Shown here: positions 1 through 8,883 of the stretch, piece by piece
Numbering within the stretch: the stretch's first letter is position 1
How the letters are laid out: each line of letters begins with the position of its first letter
Assembly: GCF_001662075.1 (NCBI RefSeq)
Contig: NZ_LYPL01000009.1
Span: 62,001-126,000, forward strand
From: Rhizobium bangladeshense
GTDB lineage: Bacteria > Pseudomonadota > Alphaproteobacteria > Rhizobiales > Rhizobiaceae
Direction of reading: 5' to 3'
DNA: 64,000 nucleotides
Program-made: the position numbers and the translations under genes
The notes under the pieces: generated by a model
Database searches by the model: none
The model's input: only the letters and a program-made list of their open reading frames with translations
Told to the model about the DNA's origin: nothing

Positions 1-2
1 CC

Positions 3-464
3 GCCGATCCTTCGGCGATGATGGCGGCCATCCAGCCGCTGATTGCAAGGGCGATCATCGGCAGCCAGGCGGTGCGCAGCCCGGGCCCGACCTTCAACCT
101 CTTCAACTGGGCGAATTCCGGCGGGCTGGTGATGGATTACCTGATCTCGCGGCTTCCGGAATTTCCCCGGGCGGCCGAACGCGTCGTGGTCGGCCCGCTG
201 TCGCTCCGGGAACTGCGCGAGCAGTTCATGATATCGAACACCCACCTGAAGCGGCTTCTGACGCAGGCGTCGAATATGGGAAGCGTCGGCTGGACCGAGC
301 CCTCCCGCAAGGGCGACTTCTGGCTGTCCGGCCCCTTCATCCTGGAATATTGGAATTATCAGGCGGCGAAATTCGCCATCATCGACGCCGCCGCCGAGGC
401 GGTGCTCGGGCCTGCGGTCCACGAAGAACCGCAGGCGAGACGTTTTAGTTCAGCAGTTCTTTGA
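3..464 (+). CDS. C-terminal part of a winged-helix-like regulator (partial)
   Basis: The reading frame is already open at the left edge, so the true start lies outside the window. The visible part contains a stretch that reads like a winged helix-turn-helix (LSLRELREQFMISNTHLKRLL, roughly 60-80 residues after the first visible Met), followed by a beta-like segment and a hydrophobic tail. I do not recognise the family. A role in transcription control is inferred only from the helix-turn-helix-like stretch. Its 3' end overlaps the convergent YqeY-like gene by about 20 bp, a tight convergent arrangement. Confidence 0.5.
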   Translation, partial: ADPSAMMAAIQPLIARAIIGSQAVRSPGPTFNLFNWANSGGLVMDYLISRLPEFPRAAERVVVGPLSLRELREQFMISNTHLKRLLTQASNMGSVGWTEPSRKGDFWLSGPFILEYWNYQAAKFAIIDAAAEAVLGPAVHEEPQARRFSSAVL

Positions 465-897
465 CGGTCGCGGACGCCTTGGCGAAATCCATCTGGCCGG
501 CATAACGCTCCTTGAGCGCCGCCATCACCTTGCCCATGTCCTTGACGCCCGAGGAGCCTGTCTCCGCGATAACAGCCGATATGTTGGCACGCACTTCGCT
601 GTCGGAAAGCTGCTTCGGCATGAAATCCTGGATGATGGCGATTTCGGCACGCTCCTTGGCGGCGAGTTCCGGGCGCGAATTCTCCTCGTAGATCTTGGCC
701 GATTCGTCGCGCTGCTTCACCATCTTGGCGAGGATCTGCAGGATCTCGTCCTCGCTCGCCTCTCCCTTGCCGGTGCCGCGATTGGCGATATCGCGGTCCT
801 TGATCGCGGCCTGGATGAGCCGGACGGTCGAAAGCCGCTCCGAATCCTTGGCCTTCATCGCCTCTTTCAGCTGGGTGGCGAGTTGATCGCGCAGCAT
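445..897 (-). CDS. GatB/YqeY domain-containing protein
   Basis: This 150-residue protein has the features of the YqeY family: an N-terminal helical part (MLRDQLATQLKEAMKAKD), a central KMVKQRDES segment and the C-terminal KDMGKVMAALKERYAGQMD motif. The YqeY fold resembles the tail domain of GatB, the amidotransferase subunit that makes Gln-tRNA/Asn-tRNA, so a tRNA-related role is suspected but unproven for stand-alone members. I chose the ATG at 897 because AAGGAG lies 8 nt upstream; a GTG at 906 is also in frame but sits on the ribosome site. It is transcribed away from carA, so the 898-1162 interval holds two promoters. Confidence 0.85.
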   Translation of the reverse strand: MLRDQLATQLKEAMKAKDSERLSTVRLIQAAIKDRDIANRGTGKGEASEDEILQILAKMVKQRDESAKIYEENSRPELAAKERAEIAIIQDFMPKQLSDSEVRANISAVIAETGSSGVKDMGKVMAALKERYAGQMDFAKASATVKELLN

Positions 898-1015
898 GGT
901 CTTCACTCCTTTTTTGATGCCGCTTCATAAACCACGCCGATGCGAGGGATCAAATAAATTGCGCGATCGGCGCGATAAACCGCAGGAAAACAGCCTCGAT
1001 CTCGGCTACAAAGAG

Positions 1016-1044
1016 TTGACCGTAAGCGATTGCGTGGCTATCTA
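1016..1044 (+). promoter_or_regulatory. Predicted sigma-70 promoter of carA
   Basis: TTGACC at 1016-1021 and TATCTA at 1039-1044 are separated by exactly 17 bp. This is a good match to housekeeping promoters of alphaproteobacteria, which tolerate weak -10 boxes. Transcription would start near 1051, leaving a leader of about 110 nt before the chosen carA start. Seen by eye only. Confidence 0.5.
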
Positions 1045-1162
1045 CCGCCACCTGCACCAAAATTCGTGATCAGGCCTGAAGCGCGCGGCATTGCCGCGTC
1101 CACACGCCTGCGAGATCAAATGGCGACGAGCGCAGCAACGCGCGCCGACCGCCGGAAACGGG

Positions 1163-2374
1163 ATGAAGATGACCGCGACAGCACCCTGGACAAACGATAA
1201 GCCGACCGCCCTGCTCGTTCTTGCCGACGGTACGGTGATCGAAGGCAAGGGCATCGGCGCCACCGGCAAGGTCCAGGCCGAAGTCGTCTTCAACACGGCG
1301 CTGACCGGCTACGAAGAGATCATGACAGACCCTTCCTATCTCGGCCAGATCGTCACCTTCACCTTTCCCCATATCGGCAATATCGGCACCAACGATGAAG
1401 ATATCGAAGACCTGACGCCCGCCGCCCGCCACGGCGCCGTCGGCGTCATCTTCAAGGCCGATATCACCGAACCCTCGAACTACCGCGCCGCCAAGCATCT
1501 CGACCAATGGCTAAAGGCACGCGGCATCATCGGCCTCTGCGGCATCGACACGCGCGCGCTGACCGCGTGGATCCGCGAGAACGGCGCTCCGAACGCGGTG
1601 ATCGCCCACGACCCGAACGGTGTCTTCGACATCGAGGCGCTGAAGGACGAAGCCAAGGCTTGGAGCGGTCTCGAAGGTCTCGACCTCGCCAAGATCGCCT
1701 CCTCCGGCCAGTCCTCGCAATGGACCCAGACGCCGTGGCTCTGGAACGAAGGTTATGGCGAACTCGGCGCGGCCGATGCCAAGTATCATGTCGTCTGCCT
1801 CGATTACGGCGTCAAGCGCAACATTCTGCGCCTGTTTGCCGGCCTCGACTGCAAGGTGACCGTCGTGTCGGCGACAACGAGCGCCGAAGACGTGCTCGCC
1901 ATGCAGCCGGACGGCATCTTCCTGTCGAACGGCCCGGGCGATCCGGCGGCAACCGGCGAATACGCCGTGCCTGTGATCCAGACGCTCATCAAGACCGACA
2001 TCCCGGTCTTCGGCATCTGCCTCGGTCATCAGATGCTGGGCCTCGCCCTCGGCGCCAAGACCGAGAAGATGCATCAGGGCCATCACGGCGCCAACCATCC
2101 GGTCAAGGACCATACGACCGGCAAGGTCGAAATCGTCTCGATGAACCACGGCTTCGCAGTCGACTCGAAGTCGCTGCCCGACGGTGTTGAAGAGACTCAT
2201 ATTTCGCTGTTCGACGGCACCAATTGCGGCCTGCGCGTCCTCGGCAAGCAGGTCTTCTCCGTCCAGCACCATCCGGAAGCCTCTCCCGGCCCGCAGGACA
2301 GCCACTACCTCTTCCGCCGTTTCATCAACATGGTGCGCGAGAAGAAGGGCGAGCCTGCGCTCGCCGAACGCTGA
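1163..2374 (+). CDS. carA: Carbamoyl-phosphate synthase, small (glutaminase) subunit
   Basis: This subunit hydrolyses glutamine and channels ammonia to CarB for carbamoyl phosphate, the precursor of arginine and pyrimidines, in the cytoplasm. The N-terminal CPSase domain starts at LVLADGTVIEGKGIGA. The C-terminal class I glutamine amidotransferase domain shows the FLSNGPGDP oxyanion loop, the nucleophile motif FGICLGHQ and the catalytic HHPEASPGP. The open frame extends back to 1091, but 403 residues from the ATG at 1163 matches the usual length of about 400. A strong terminator follows at 2471. carB lies 12 kb downstream, so the subunits are not co-transcribed here. Confidence 0.97.
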   Translation: MKMTATAPWTNDKPTALLVLADGTVIEGKGIGATGKVQAEVVFNTALTGYEEIMTDPSYLGQIVTFTFPHIGNIGTNDEDIEDLTPAARHGAVGVIFKADITEPSNYRAAKHLDQWLKARGIIGLCGIDTRALTAWIRENGAPNAVIAHDPNGVFDIEALKDEAKAWSGLEGLDLAKIASSGQSSQWTQTPWLWNEGYGELGAADAKYHVVCLDYGVKRNILRLFAGLDCKVTVVSATTSAEDVLAMQPDGIFLSNGPGDPAATGEYAVPVIQTLIKTDIPVFGICLGHQMLGLALGAKTEKMHQGHHGANHPVKDHTTGKVEIVSMNHGFAVDSKSLPDGVEETHISLFDGTNCGLRVLGKQVFSVQHHPEASPGPQDSHYLFRRFINMVREKKGEPALAER

Positions 2375-2470
2375 CTTCAAGAACTGCCGATTTCGCAAAG
2401 GCCCGCCAAACCGGCAGCCACCATCGCGATGTGGAATCTCTTGAATCTTGAAGGCAGCAATGAGAGTAAG

Positions 2471-2499
2471 GACCGCTATCTGCCGAAGCGGTCTTTTTT
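2471..2499 (+). terminator. Rho-independent terminator of carA
   Basis: A 7-bp stem, GACCGCT (2471-2477) pairing with AGCGGTC (2487-2493), is followed directly by TTTTTT. It lies about 100 bp after the carA stop and faces the convergent molybdoenzyme gene. Confidence 0.85.
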
Positions 2500-2561
2500 C
2501 GTTATAGAAGAATAAGGCTGCTTTGCGCCTTCAAAGCCGCCATTCCGCCCCATGCGGGTGA

Positions 2562-3692
2562 TTAGATCACGAATTCCTCCTCGTATGTCTGTGGCCCGGG
2601 AACGACCGTAACCTCCACCGGAACGATCCAATTGGCCGCGTAGCTCTCGCTGTCGGAATGCGGGAGGTCGGGCTGCACGCACCCCGCACTATCGATCGCG
2701 CGACATCGCAGCATATATGCCCCCGCTTCTTCAGGGGTCCACATGTACTCCCACAAGCGCCATGCGAACGGACGTTCTGTTTCGAGGAGCCTTCCCTCGC
2801 GCCAGCCCCTGCCATCTCCGGTGCAGACCTGCACCTGCCGGATAGCAGCCTCTCCGCCCCACGCGGCTCCGAAAATTCGATACGGTTGGCCGGCGATGAG
2901 ACGCGCCCCCTGCACGGGACGCGCGATCTGCGCCTTGACCTCCATCTCCGCGAGGGGGACCAGCCTGGGTTCCCCGAGGCTGCGCTCCCAACGGAAATAG
3001 TCGCGCGCCTGCCAGTAGCCAAGGAACGGTTGCTCCACAACCGTGATATCAGTGATCCACTTGACCCAAGCCATGCCGAACCAGCCACCCACGACCGCAC
3101 GTAGCGGGTAGCCGTGATCGCGCGTCAACGGCTCCTCGTTCATCGAATAGGCAAGGATCGTGCTGTCAGCGATGGCCTTCTCAAGCGGTAAACTGCGCGC
3201 AAAAGCGATGGGTCCGGGAGAAGCCGTTTTCTTGTTCGCATCGACGACGCCGCTGTCTGCGCCGACGAGCAGAACCTCACGTGCGGTTCGCTTGACGCCC
3301 GCCATTTCCAAAATCTCGCGCAGAAGAACACCTGTCCACGCGGCATTGCCGACGGCTCCGTTCTGCCACTGCAACCCCTCCTTCGGCGGCACATAGTGGA
3401 CGCGCCCGTTGCCTGCGCACTCGACGACGGCCGTGCAAGTCGTGCTCCGCATCGCCTTGATGCTGTCGAGGTCAAGTTCGAGCGGCCGCTGCACCGCCCC
3501 GTCAACGCGCAATCTCCAGTTTCGCGCATCGAGGTCCGGCGACGGGAAATGGTTTCGCACGAAGAACAGCTCGGTTGGGATCAGCCAATCGGAGAGCGAC
3601 GCAAACGGAAACTCGATGTTTGGTGGGGACTTCTGTCGAATTATGAGACCGGGTTTCTCTGGTGTCGGCATCGTCCTCGTCTCCCCTTCCAT
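2562..3692 (-). CDS. Sulfite oxidase-like molybdopterin oxidoreductase
   Basis: This 376-residue protein belongs to the sulfite oxidase family. The molybdenum-ligating cysteine is C92 in VVECAGNGR. The family signature DHGYPLRAVVGGWFGMAWVKW (near 200-220) and the C-terminal dimerisation domain (from about residue 260, with the WGG and WTPEEAGAYMLRCRA segments) are present. There is no heme b5 domain and no obvious Tat or Sec signal, so location and electron acceptor are unclear. The frame stays open upstream to 4010, but the extension is unlike the family; the ATG at 3692 is the first plausible start. Sulfite or another oxo-substrate is possible. No cytochrome subunit gene lies next to it. 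Confidence 0.85.
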   Translation of the reverse strand: MEGETRTMPTPEKPGLIIRQKSPPNIEFPFASLSDWLIPTELFFVRNHFPSPDLDARNWRLRVDGAVQRPLELDLDSIKAMRSTTCTAVVECAGNGRVHYVPPKEGLQWQNGAVGNAAWTGVLLREILEMAGVKRTAREVLLVGADSGVVDANKKTASPGPIAFARSLPLEKAIADSTILAYSMNEEPLTRDHGYPLRAVVGGWFGMAWVKWITDITVVEQPFLGYWQARDYFRWERSLGEPRLVPLAEMEVKAQIARPVQGARLIAGQPYRIFGAAWGGEAAIRQVQVCTGDGRGWREGRLLETERPFAWRLWEYMWTPEEAGAYMLRCRAIDSAGCVQPDLPHSDSESYAANWIVPVEVTVVPGPQTYEEEFVI

Positions 3693-3733
3693 GAGCACAA
3701 CGTTGGCACTCGGTCGCGCGAATTCCGGGTTGA

Positions 3734-4006
3734 TCACACCGCCCCTCGCAATGCGTCTGTCGCGTTCCGTCCCCACTCTACCACATATCGCACGTTCCTC
3801 GGATCGACCTCGAACGGCAGCAAAGGGCCCCCATTGCATATGAGCAGGGCGATGTCCGGCAAATGCGGTTCGACGATAACTTTTTCGATGCGGCCGTCTC
3901 CGCGCCAAGCCCCGGTAAGGTGCCGGTCCGCTTGCGGCCCCCACGACGGCTTCAGAAAGCGGTCGCCCCAAGTTAGTGACCGGACGGCTTCGCTTCCATA
4001 TTGACC
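3734..4006 (-). pseudogene. Open reading stretch without start, possible gene remnant
   Basis: About 90 codons remain open on the minus strand between two stops, with no ATG and no convincing alternative start. The translation looks protein-like (for example GRIEKVIVEPHLPDIALLIC and DPRNVRYVVEWGRNATDAL) and better than the two overlapping frames. I do not recognise the family. It may be the tail of a gene whose 5' end was lost when the adjacent accessory block was assembled, or it may be chance. Confidence 0.3.
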
Positions 4007-4063
4007 TCAACCATACTTGAGGAAATACAAAACTCCGCAGACATCCGATGCAGGAGAAAATGG

Positions 4064-4386
4064 ATGAGCGGAGCTTTCTATCGTGTCGACAAATTCGTCG
4101 TGCCGGCTGCGGCGCGCGAGGAATTTCTCGTCAAAGTGATGATGACCCACAAGCTGCTGGAAGCACAGGAAGGTTTCATCGATCACAGGGTGCTGGAGCA
4201 GGTCGCCGGTCCCGGTGAATTCAATTTCACCATCGCCGAATGGGAAAATCCGAGGTCGTCGAGCGCGCGCGGGCAGCCGTGGCGGCCGCCCAAAAGGCCG
4301 CCAATTTCGATCCGCAGGAAATGTTTGCCCGTCTCGGCATTCGCGCCGATATCGCCAGCTACAAACCTGTCGCGGCCTTACGATGA
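4064..4386 (+). pseudogene. Antibiotic biosynthesis monooxygenase (ABM)-like gene, frameshifted (copy A)
   Basis: From an ATG at 4064, with AGGAG 7 nt upstream, the protein begins MSGAFYRVDKFVVPAAAREE and runs through GFIDHRVLEQVAGPGEFNF, the pattern of small dimeric ABM-type monooxygenases. At about 4249-4252, after IAEWEN, the frame shifts. The rest of the domain (EVVERARAAVAAAQKAANFD, then MFARLGIRADIASYKPVAA) continues in another frame to a stop at 4384. Reading straight through gives an unrelated tail to 4510. A second damaged copy of the 3' end lies at 8884-9013. Substrate unknown. Confidence 0.75.
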
Positions 4387-4440
4387 GACGGGCTGCCGGG
4401 CGCCGGGCGTCGCTCCGGGATTGGTGACGAAGACGATGCG

Positions 4441-5334
4441 CTACGACTTCTGCCTGAGTGCATCGAGGACTACCTTGAACGCCCCAGACGGTTGCCGACG
4501 GCTCGGATAATAGAGGTGATAACCTGGGTACGACGGGCACCAGTCGGCGAGCACCTGAACCAGTCTTCCGGCGTCGATATCGGGTTTCGCCAAGCCATCA
4601 GGCACAAACCCGAAACCGTAACCATCAACAGCAGCGTTCAGTATCTGCCTGATCCCGTTGCAGATGACCTGACCTTCCACTCGGACCCGCAATTCTTCCC
4701 CGTCTTTCTCGAACTCCCAGGCGTAGGTTCCGCCATGTGTCGGGAGCCGGAGGTTGATGCATTGATGCGACGTCAGCTCTTGAGGCTTTATCGGAATGCC
4801 CCGCTCTTCGACATACGCTGGGCTGGCAATGACAATCATCCGCTGATATGGGCTGATACACACCGAGATCATGCCTTGTGACACAATCTCCCCAAGCCGC
4901 ACGCCTGCGTCAAAGCGTTCTGCGACGATGTCTGTCAGTCCATAGTCAACGATGAACTCGACTTTAATCTCGGGATATTGACGCAGAACCTTCTCGAGCT
5001 TCGGCCAGAGAACCGTGTCGATCGCGTAGTCTTCAGCGGTGATGCGGATCGTACCCGCCGGCTTCTCTCCCAGTTCGGTGATTGAAAAAAGCTCGCCTTC
5101 GATCTCCTCGAATCGGGGAGCGATCACGTTCAACAGTCGCTCACCCTCGGCCGTCGGCGACACGCTGCGGGTGGTGCGGGTCAGAAGTCGAAGCCCGAGA
5201 CGAGATTCGAGCGCCCGTATCGTATGGCTGAGATTCGATTGCGACATGCCTAACTGCGCGGCGGCTCTCGTGAAGCTCCGTTCCCGCGCTACGACAATAA
5301 AAGCCAAGAGGTCGTTTACGTTCGCGCGCAGCAT
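4441..5334 (-). CDS. LysR-family transcriptional regulator
   Basis: This 297-residue protein has a standard LysR layout: an N-terminal winged helix (SFTRAAAQLGMSQSNLSHTI, residues about 20-40), a linker helix and a periplasmic-binding-protein-like effector domain beginning near IRITAEDYAIDTVLWPKLEK. It is divergent from the hydrolase gene at 5651 across a 316-bp intergenic region, the usual arrangement for a LysR activator and its target, so it probably controls the hydrolase/sugar dehydrogenase/SDR genes. The effector is unknown; aromatic or carbonyl compounds would fit the neighbours. Confidence 0.9.
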   Translation of the reverse strand: MLRANVNDLLAFIVVARERSFTRAAAQLGMSQSNLSHTIRALESRLGLRLLTRTTRSVSPTAEGERLLNVIAPRFEEIEGELFSITELGEKPAGTIRITAEDYAIDTVLWPKLEKVLRQYPEIKVEFIVDYGLTDIVAERFDAGVRLGEIVSQGMISVCISPYQRMIVIASPAYVEERGIPIKPQELTSHQCINLRLPTHGGTYAWEFEKDGEELRVRVEGQVICNGIRQILNAAVDGYGFGFVPDGLAKPDIDAGRLVQVLADWCPSYPGYHLYYPSRRQPSGAFKVVLDALRQKS

Positions 5335-5650
5335 CCGCTTGTTCCTTTATATCAGTTCCCACAAGACTATGGCGTGTATCGCGAAACGTCATCACCGATT
5401 ATTGCTCCTCAAGAATAAGTCATTTGTTGCTGATGTGGCTTGAGATGCGCGAGGGGGATCGCTTTAGGCAGACGAAGTAGCCCAATTTCCCTACGTTCGA
5501 AGCGGTTCCGAAGTCATGAAGGATAGCTTCCCCACGTGGTCGATATATGCGTAGGGTACATAAGCGCTAGCAGATCGCCGCCGATAATCACCCAGGTCCA
5601 GACCGCTTATATTCCTCCTGCAACCAATCAGACGGCAATGGAGAATGGCT
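5335..5650. promoter_or_regulatory. Divergent LysR/hydrolase intergenic region
   Basis: This 316-bp AT-richer gap separates the LysR start from the hydrolase start and must hold both promoters and the LysR operator. I could not fix a single convincing T-N11-A site or a clean -35/-10 pair by eye. No gene is visible in it. Confidence 0.35.
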
Positions 5651-6739
5651 ATGGAAAATGGACCCGTCAGACCAACCGACCGACAGGAAACGATCGGGAT
5701 CGGTCGGCGTGATCTTCTGAAGCTTACCGGGGCAGGCGCGGCTGCTGCCGGCGTGATGTCGCTCGCGGCAGGTCCCGCCTTCGCTCAATATGCCGGAACG
5801 TGGGACAAGACCTTCGCGCAGAGCGATCGTGTTCAGCATAAGAAGGTATCCTACGTGAACCGCCTCGGCATCAATCTCGTGGCGGACATGTATGTCCCGA
5901 AGACTGTCGATGCTTCGCAGCGCCATCCCGCGCTCATCGTCGGCCATCCCTATGGCGGCGTCAAAGAGCAGACTTCCGGGCTCTACGCCCAGACGATGGC
6001 GGAGCGCGGCTTCATCACCATTGCCCATGATGCCTCGTACAATGGCGAAAGCGGCGGCCAGCCTCACTTCATCTCGTCGCCGGAAGCCGTTGTCGAAGAC
6101 TTCAGCGCAGGCGTCGACTTCCTTGGACTTGACCCGCGCGTCGATCGGAACCGCATCGGAATCATCGGCGTCTGCGCGAGCGGCGCTTTTGCGCTCGCCG
6201 CCGCACAGATCGATCCTCGCATGAAAGCGGTCGCCACGGTGAGCATGTACGACATGGGCGGCGCCAAATGGGCGTGGAAGGGCGAAGAAATGAAGGCCGA
6301 AGCCCGCATCGACATGCTCGCCCAAATTGGCGAACAGCGCTGGGCCGAGGCCGCGGGCGCGCAGAAGCAATACGGCGCTCTGCCCGAAATCCTGACGCCT
6401 GAGACAGATGCGATCACGCGGGAATTCTTCGACTACTACCGGACACCCCGCGGCGCCCATCCGCGCGCAACAACGGCGATGACAGTTTCCGGAGATCCGT
6501 CGTACCTGCATTTCCGGCCGTTCGACCATGTCGACATGATCTCGCCGCGGCCCGTTTTGCTGATTGCAGGTGAAAATGCGCATTCGCGCTTCTTCAGCGA
6601 GCAGGCGATCAAGAAGGCGGCCGAGCCGAAAGAGCTTTTCATCGTTCCGGGCGCTGGTCACGTGGACCTATATGACAAGGCCGACCTCATCCCCTGGGAT
6701 AAGCTCAAATCGTTCTTCGACCAACACCTCTCAGCCTAG
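5651..6739 (+). CDS. Tat-exported dienelactone-hydrolase-like alpha/beta hydrolase
   Basis: The 362-residue protein opens with a twin-arginine signal (GIGRRDLLKLTGAGAAAAGV, ending near AGPAFA), so it should fold in the cytoplasm and be exported. The mature part is an alpha/beta hydrolase close to the YcjY/dienelactone hydrolase group: HPALIVGHPYGG, the nucleophile elbow IGVCASGAFAL (Cys in the nucleophile position), an acid near RPVLLIAGENAHS and the histidine in VPGAGHVDLYD. The ATG at 5651 has GGAG 7 nt upstream; a further in-frame ATG at 5645 is too close to that site. Substrate unknown. It is the first gene of the cassette controlled, by inference, by the divergent LysR. Confidence 0.85.
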   Translation: MENGPVRPTDRQETIGIGRRDLLKLTGAGAAAAGVMSLAAGPAFAQYAGTWDKTFAQSDRVQHKKVSYVNRLGINLVADMYVPKTVDASQRHPALIVGHPYGGVKEQTSGLYAQTMAERGFITIAHDASYNGESGGQPHFISSPEAVVEDFSAGVDFLGLDPRVDRNRIGIIGVCASGAFALAAAQIDPRMKAVATVSMYDMGGAKWAWKGEEMKAEARIDMLAQIGEQRWAEAAGAQKQYGALPEILTPETDAITREFFDYYRTPRGAHPRATTAMTVSGDPSYLHFRPFDHVDMISPRPVLLIAGENAHSRFFSEQAIKKAAEPKELFIVPGAGHVDLYDKADLIPWDKLKSFFDQHLSA

Positions 6740-6909
6740 TGGGCGATGCCCGTATCGCACGGAATGGTTGCTCACTACAGGACGACTGAAGATCAGGAAC
6801 CAACCCTCCGTCCAACGTGAAAACCAAAGGTCGGCTGCAAATGCCTGCCACCTCCATCCGGCGATCCGCAAGCGCAAATGGCTGACCAACCAACCTATCC
6901 TTCACATCG

Positions 6910-7995
6910 ATGACCATAATGACGAAACCTCGGCCATCAGCAATTGCGTTGGCGTGCATCCCAAACGGCACCGTCATGTCCCTCGGCTGGGCGAAGGACG
7001 CGTCGCCCCCCCGCTCCGTCGCTGGCATGTCCACCAGCGATTGGCCCGTCGAAACCGTCGTGGAAGAACTCGACTACCCTTGGGATATCGAAGCGAGCGG
7101 CGAGAGGATCTTCGTGACCGAGGCCGCCGGCAACATCGTCGTGGTCCAGGACGGCCAGATGCGCAGATATCCATTGCAGACTTCAATCGGCATAAGCCGC
7201 GAGGGCGGTGGTGGTCTTCTCGGCATAGCGCTGGCCAAGCACTTCGAGACCTCCGGCGTGGCTTACTTCTACCACACCTATCGGACGGACGGGGGATTAC
7301 TCAACAAGGTCATCGAAGCCAGCTTTGACGGCAACTCGTGGCGGGAGACCCGCACCCTCCTTGAGCAAATCCCCGGACACAGGCTCTACAATGGGGGCCG
7401 TCTAGCGATCGGACCCGACGGCAACCTCTACGTCACCACCGGATGGATCGAGGACGGCGACCTTCCGCAGGATCGTGAGAGCCTCGCCGGAAAGGTGTTG
7501 CGCATCACCCCACAAGGCAAGGTGCCTGCCGACAATCCCTTTCCAGGCTCCTATGTCTATTCCTTCGGCCACCGCAATCCCCAAGGCCTGGCATGGGACC
7601 GTGACGGTAAGATGTTCGCCGCAGAACACGGTCAATCAGCCCATGACGAGATCAATCACATCCGGCCCGGATTGAACTTCGGCTGGCCGCTGATCGATGG
7701 CGACGAACAGCTGGAGGGAATGGAGACGGCCTATCTCCATTCCGGCAGCGACACTTGGGCGCCGTCGGGTATCGCATTCCGGGGAAGTGAACTTCTCGTG
7801 GCCACGCTGGTCGGACGGGGCATTTACGTTCTCGACGCTCAAGCGAGGGATCTCAAGCCGATCTATGCATCCGGCGATCGGTTCAGAGACGTCCTCTCCC
7901 TTGGCGAAGACCTCTACGCGATCACGACGAACCGATCGCCGCGGGGTGAAGGTCCATCGGACGATCATCTCATCAAGCTGTCGCCCAAGCTCTAG
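6910..7995 (+). CDS. PQQ-type sugar (sorbosone/aldose) dehydrogenase family protein
   Basis: The 361-residue protein shows the six-bladed propeller pattern of soluble PQQ glucose/sorbosone dehydrogenases: LDYPWDIEASGERIFVTE, GGGLLGIALAKHF, GRLAIGPDGNLYVTTG, YSFGHRNPQGLAWD and HDEINHIRPGLNFGWP. Members oxidise aldoses or sugar aldehydes in the periplasm and pass electrons to the respiratory chain. The N-terminus lacks a clear signal peptide, so the start may be misplaced or export may differ. A second family member lies at 47210-48352 and is only distantly similar. It follows the Tat hydrolase by 170 bp and precedes an SDR gene by 41 bp. Confidence 0.85.
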   Translation: MTIMTKPRPSAIALACIPNGTVMSLGWAKDASPPRSVAGMSTSDWPVETVVEELDYPWDIEASGERIFVTEAAGNIVVVQDGQMRRYPLQTSIGISREGGGGLLGIALAKHFETSGVAYFYHTYRTDGGLLNKVIEASFDGNSWRETRTLLEQIPGHRLYNGGRLAIGPDGNLYVTTGWIEDGDLPQDRESLAGKVLRITPQGKVPADNPFPGSYVYSFGHRNPQGLAWDRDGKMFAAEHGQSAHDEINHIRPGLNFGWPLIDGDEQLEGMETAYLHSGSDTWAPSGIAFRGSELLVATLVGRGIYVLDAQARDLKPIYASGDRFRDVLSLGEDLYAITTNRSPRGEGPSDDHLIKLSPKL

Positions 7996-8036
7996 CGGAC
8001 GACACTCCAGCTCTCCAACAAACAAAGAGTGAAGCC

Positions 8037-8798
8037 ATGAATATCCCTTTCGAAAACAAGGTCGCCCTCGTCACGGGTGCCGCCTCCGGCATGGGCCTGG
8101 CGACGGCAAAAGCCTTTGCGAAAGCCGGCGCCGCCATCGCGCTGGCGGACGTCAACGAGACCGCGGTGCGTGCTGCGGCAGACAACCTGATTTCCGGTGG
8201 ACATCGCGCGATCGCGATTGAATGCGACGTCGCCGACATGGAACAGGTTGCTGCGATGGTCGAGAAGACGGTTGCGGAATTCGGCCGGCTCGATGCCGCT
8301 TTCAACAATGCCGGCGTCCAAAGCCCGGTGGCTGAGACCGCTGATGCGGACCCCAAGGACTACGACTTCGTCATGGGCGTCAACCTGCGCGGCGTATGGA
8401 ACTGCATGAAGTACGAGCTGCTGCAAATGCGCCAGCAGGGCTCCGGAACGATCGTGAACAACTCCTCGCTCGGCGGCCTGGTCGGCATCGCGGAACGCGG
8501 CATCTATCATGCTTCCAAACATGGTGTGGTCGGTTTGACCAAAAGCGCCGGGCTCGAATACGCCGCCAAGGGAATACGCATCAACGCGGTCTGCCCAGGC
8601 ATCATCGAGACGCCGATGGTGACCGGAATGCTGGAGACTCAGCCGGAAGCGATGGATGCGTTGATGCAGGTGGTTCCGATCGGCAGGCTTGGCAAAGCCG
8701 AAGAGATCGCCGATGCCGTCCTCTGGCTCTGCAGCGACGCGGCGAGCTTCATTGTCGGACACGCCTTGCCGGTCGATGGCGGCTACACCGTCCAATAG
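8037..8798 (+). CDS. Short-chain dehydrogenase/reductase (SDR)
   Basis: The 253-residue classical SDR carries the nucleotide-binding motif VTGAASGMGLATAKAF near residue 14, the NNAG motif (AAFNNAGVQ), the catalytic Ser in VNNSSLGGLVG, the YHASK catalytic Tyr/Lys, and the late motif VCPGIIETPMV. The ending LWLCSDAASFIVGHALPVDG is typical of the glucose-1-dehydrogenase/3-oxoacyl-reductase branch. The substrate is unknown; the context suggests an alcohol or ketone in the same pathway as the neighbouring hydrolase and sugar dehydrogenase. It is the last intact gene before ABM remnant copy B. Confidence 0.92.
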   Translation: MNIPFENKVALVTGAASGMGLATAKAFAKAGAAIALADVNETAVRAAADNLISGGHRAIAIECDVADMEQVAAMVEKTVAEFGRLDAAFNNAGVQSPVAETADADPKDYDFVMGVNLRGVWNCMKYELLQMRQQGSGTIVNNSSLGGLVGIAERGIYHASKHGVVGLTKSAGLEYAAKGIRINAVCPGIIETPMVTGMLETQPEAMDALMQVVPIGRLGKAEEIADAVLWLCSDAASFIVGHALPVDGGYTVQ

Positions 8799-8883
8799 CG
8801 AAGGCTACCTCGCTTAGCCACCCAGCCCTGGTGGCATCGGATGAAAGCCGCTTCCGGAATACTGACTCGACAGAGTGCTTTCC

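Noticed and set aside
3693..4010. N-terminal extension of the sulfite oxidase-like gene
   Set aside because: The extra 106 residues are arginine-rich and unlike any domain of the family, and the overlapping frame looks more protein-like.
2562..8798. Integrative element with integrase and att site
   Set aside because: No integrase, relaxase or tRNA gene is present; the only boundary signal is the pair of ABM remnants.
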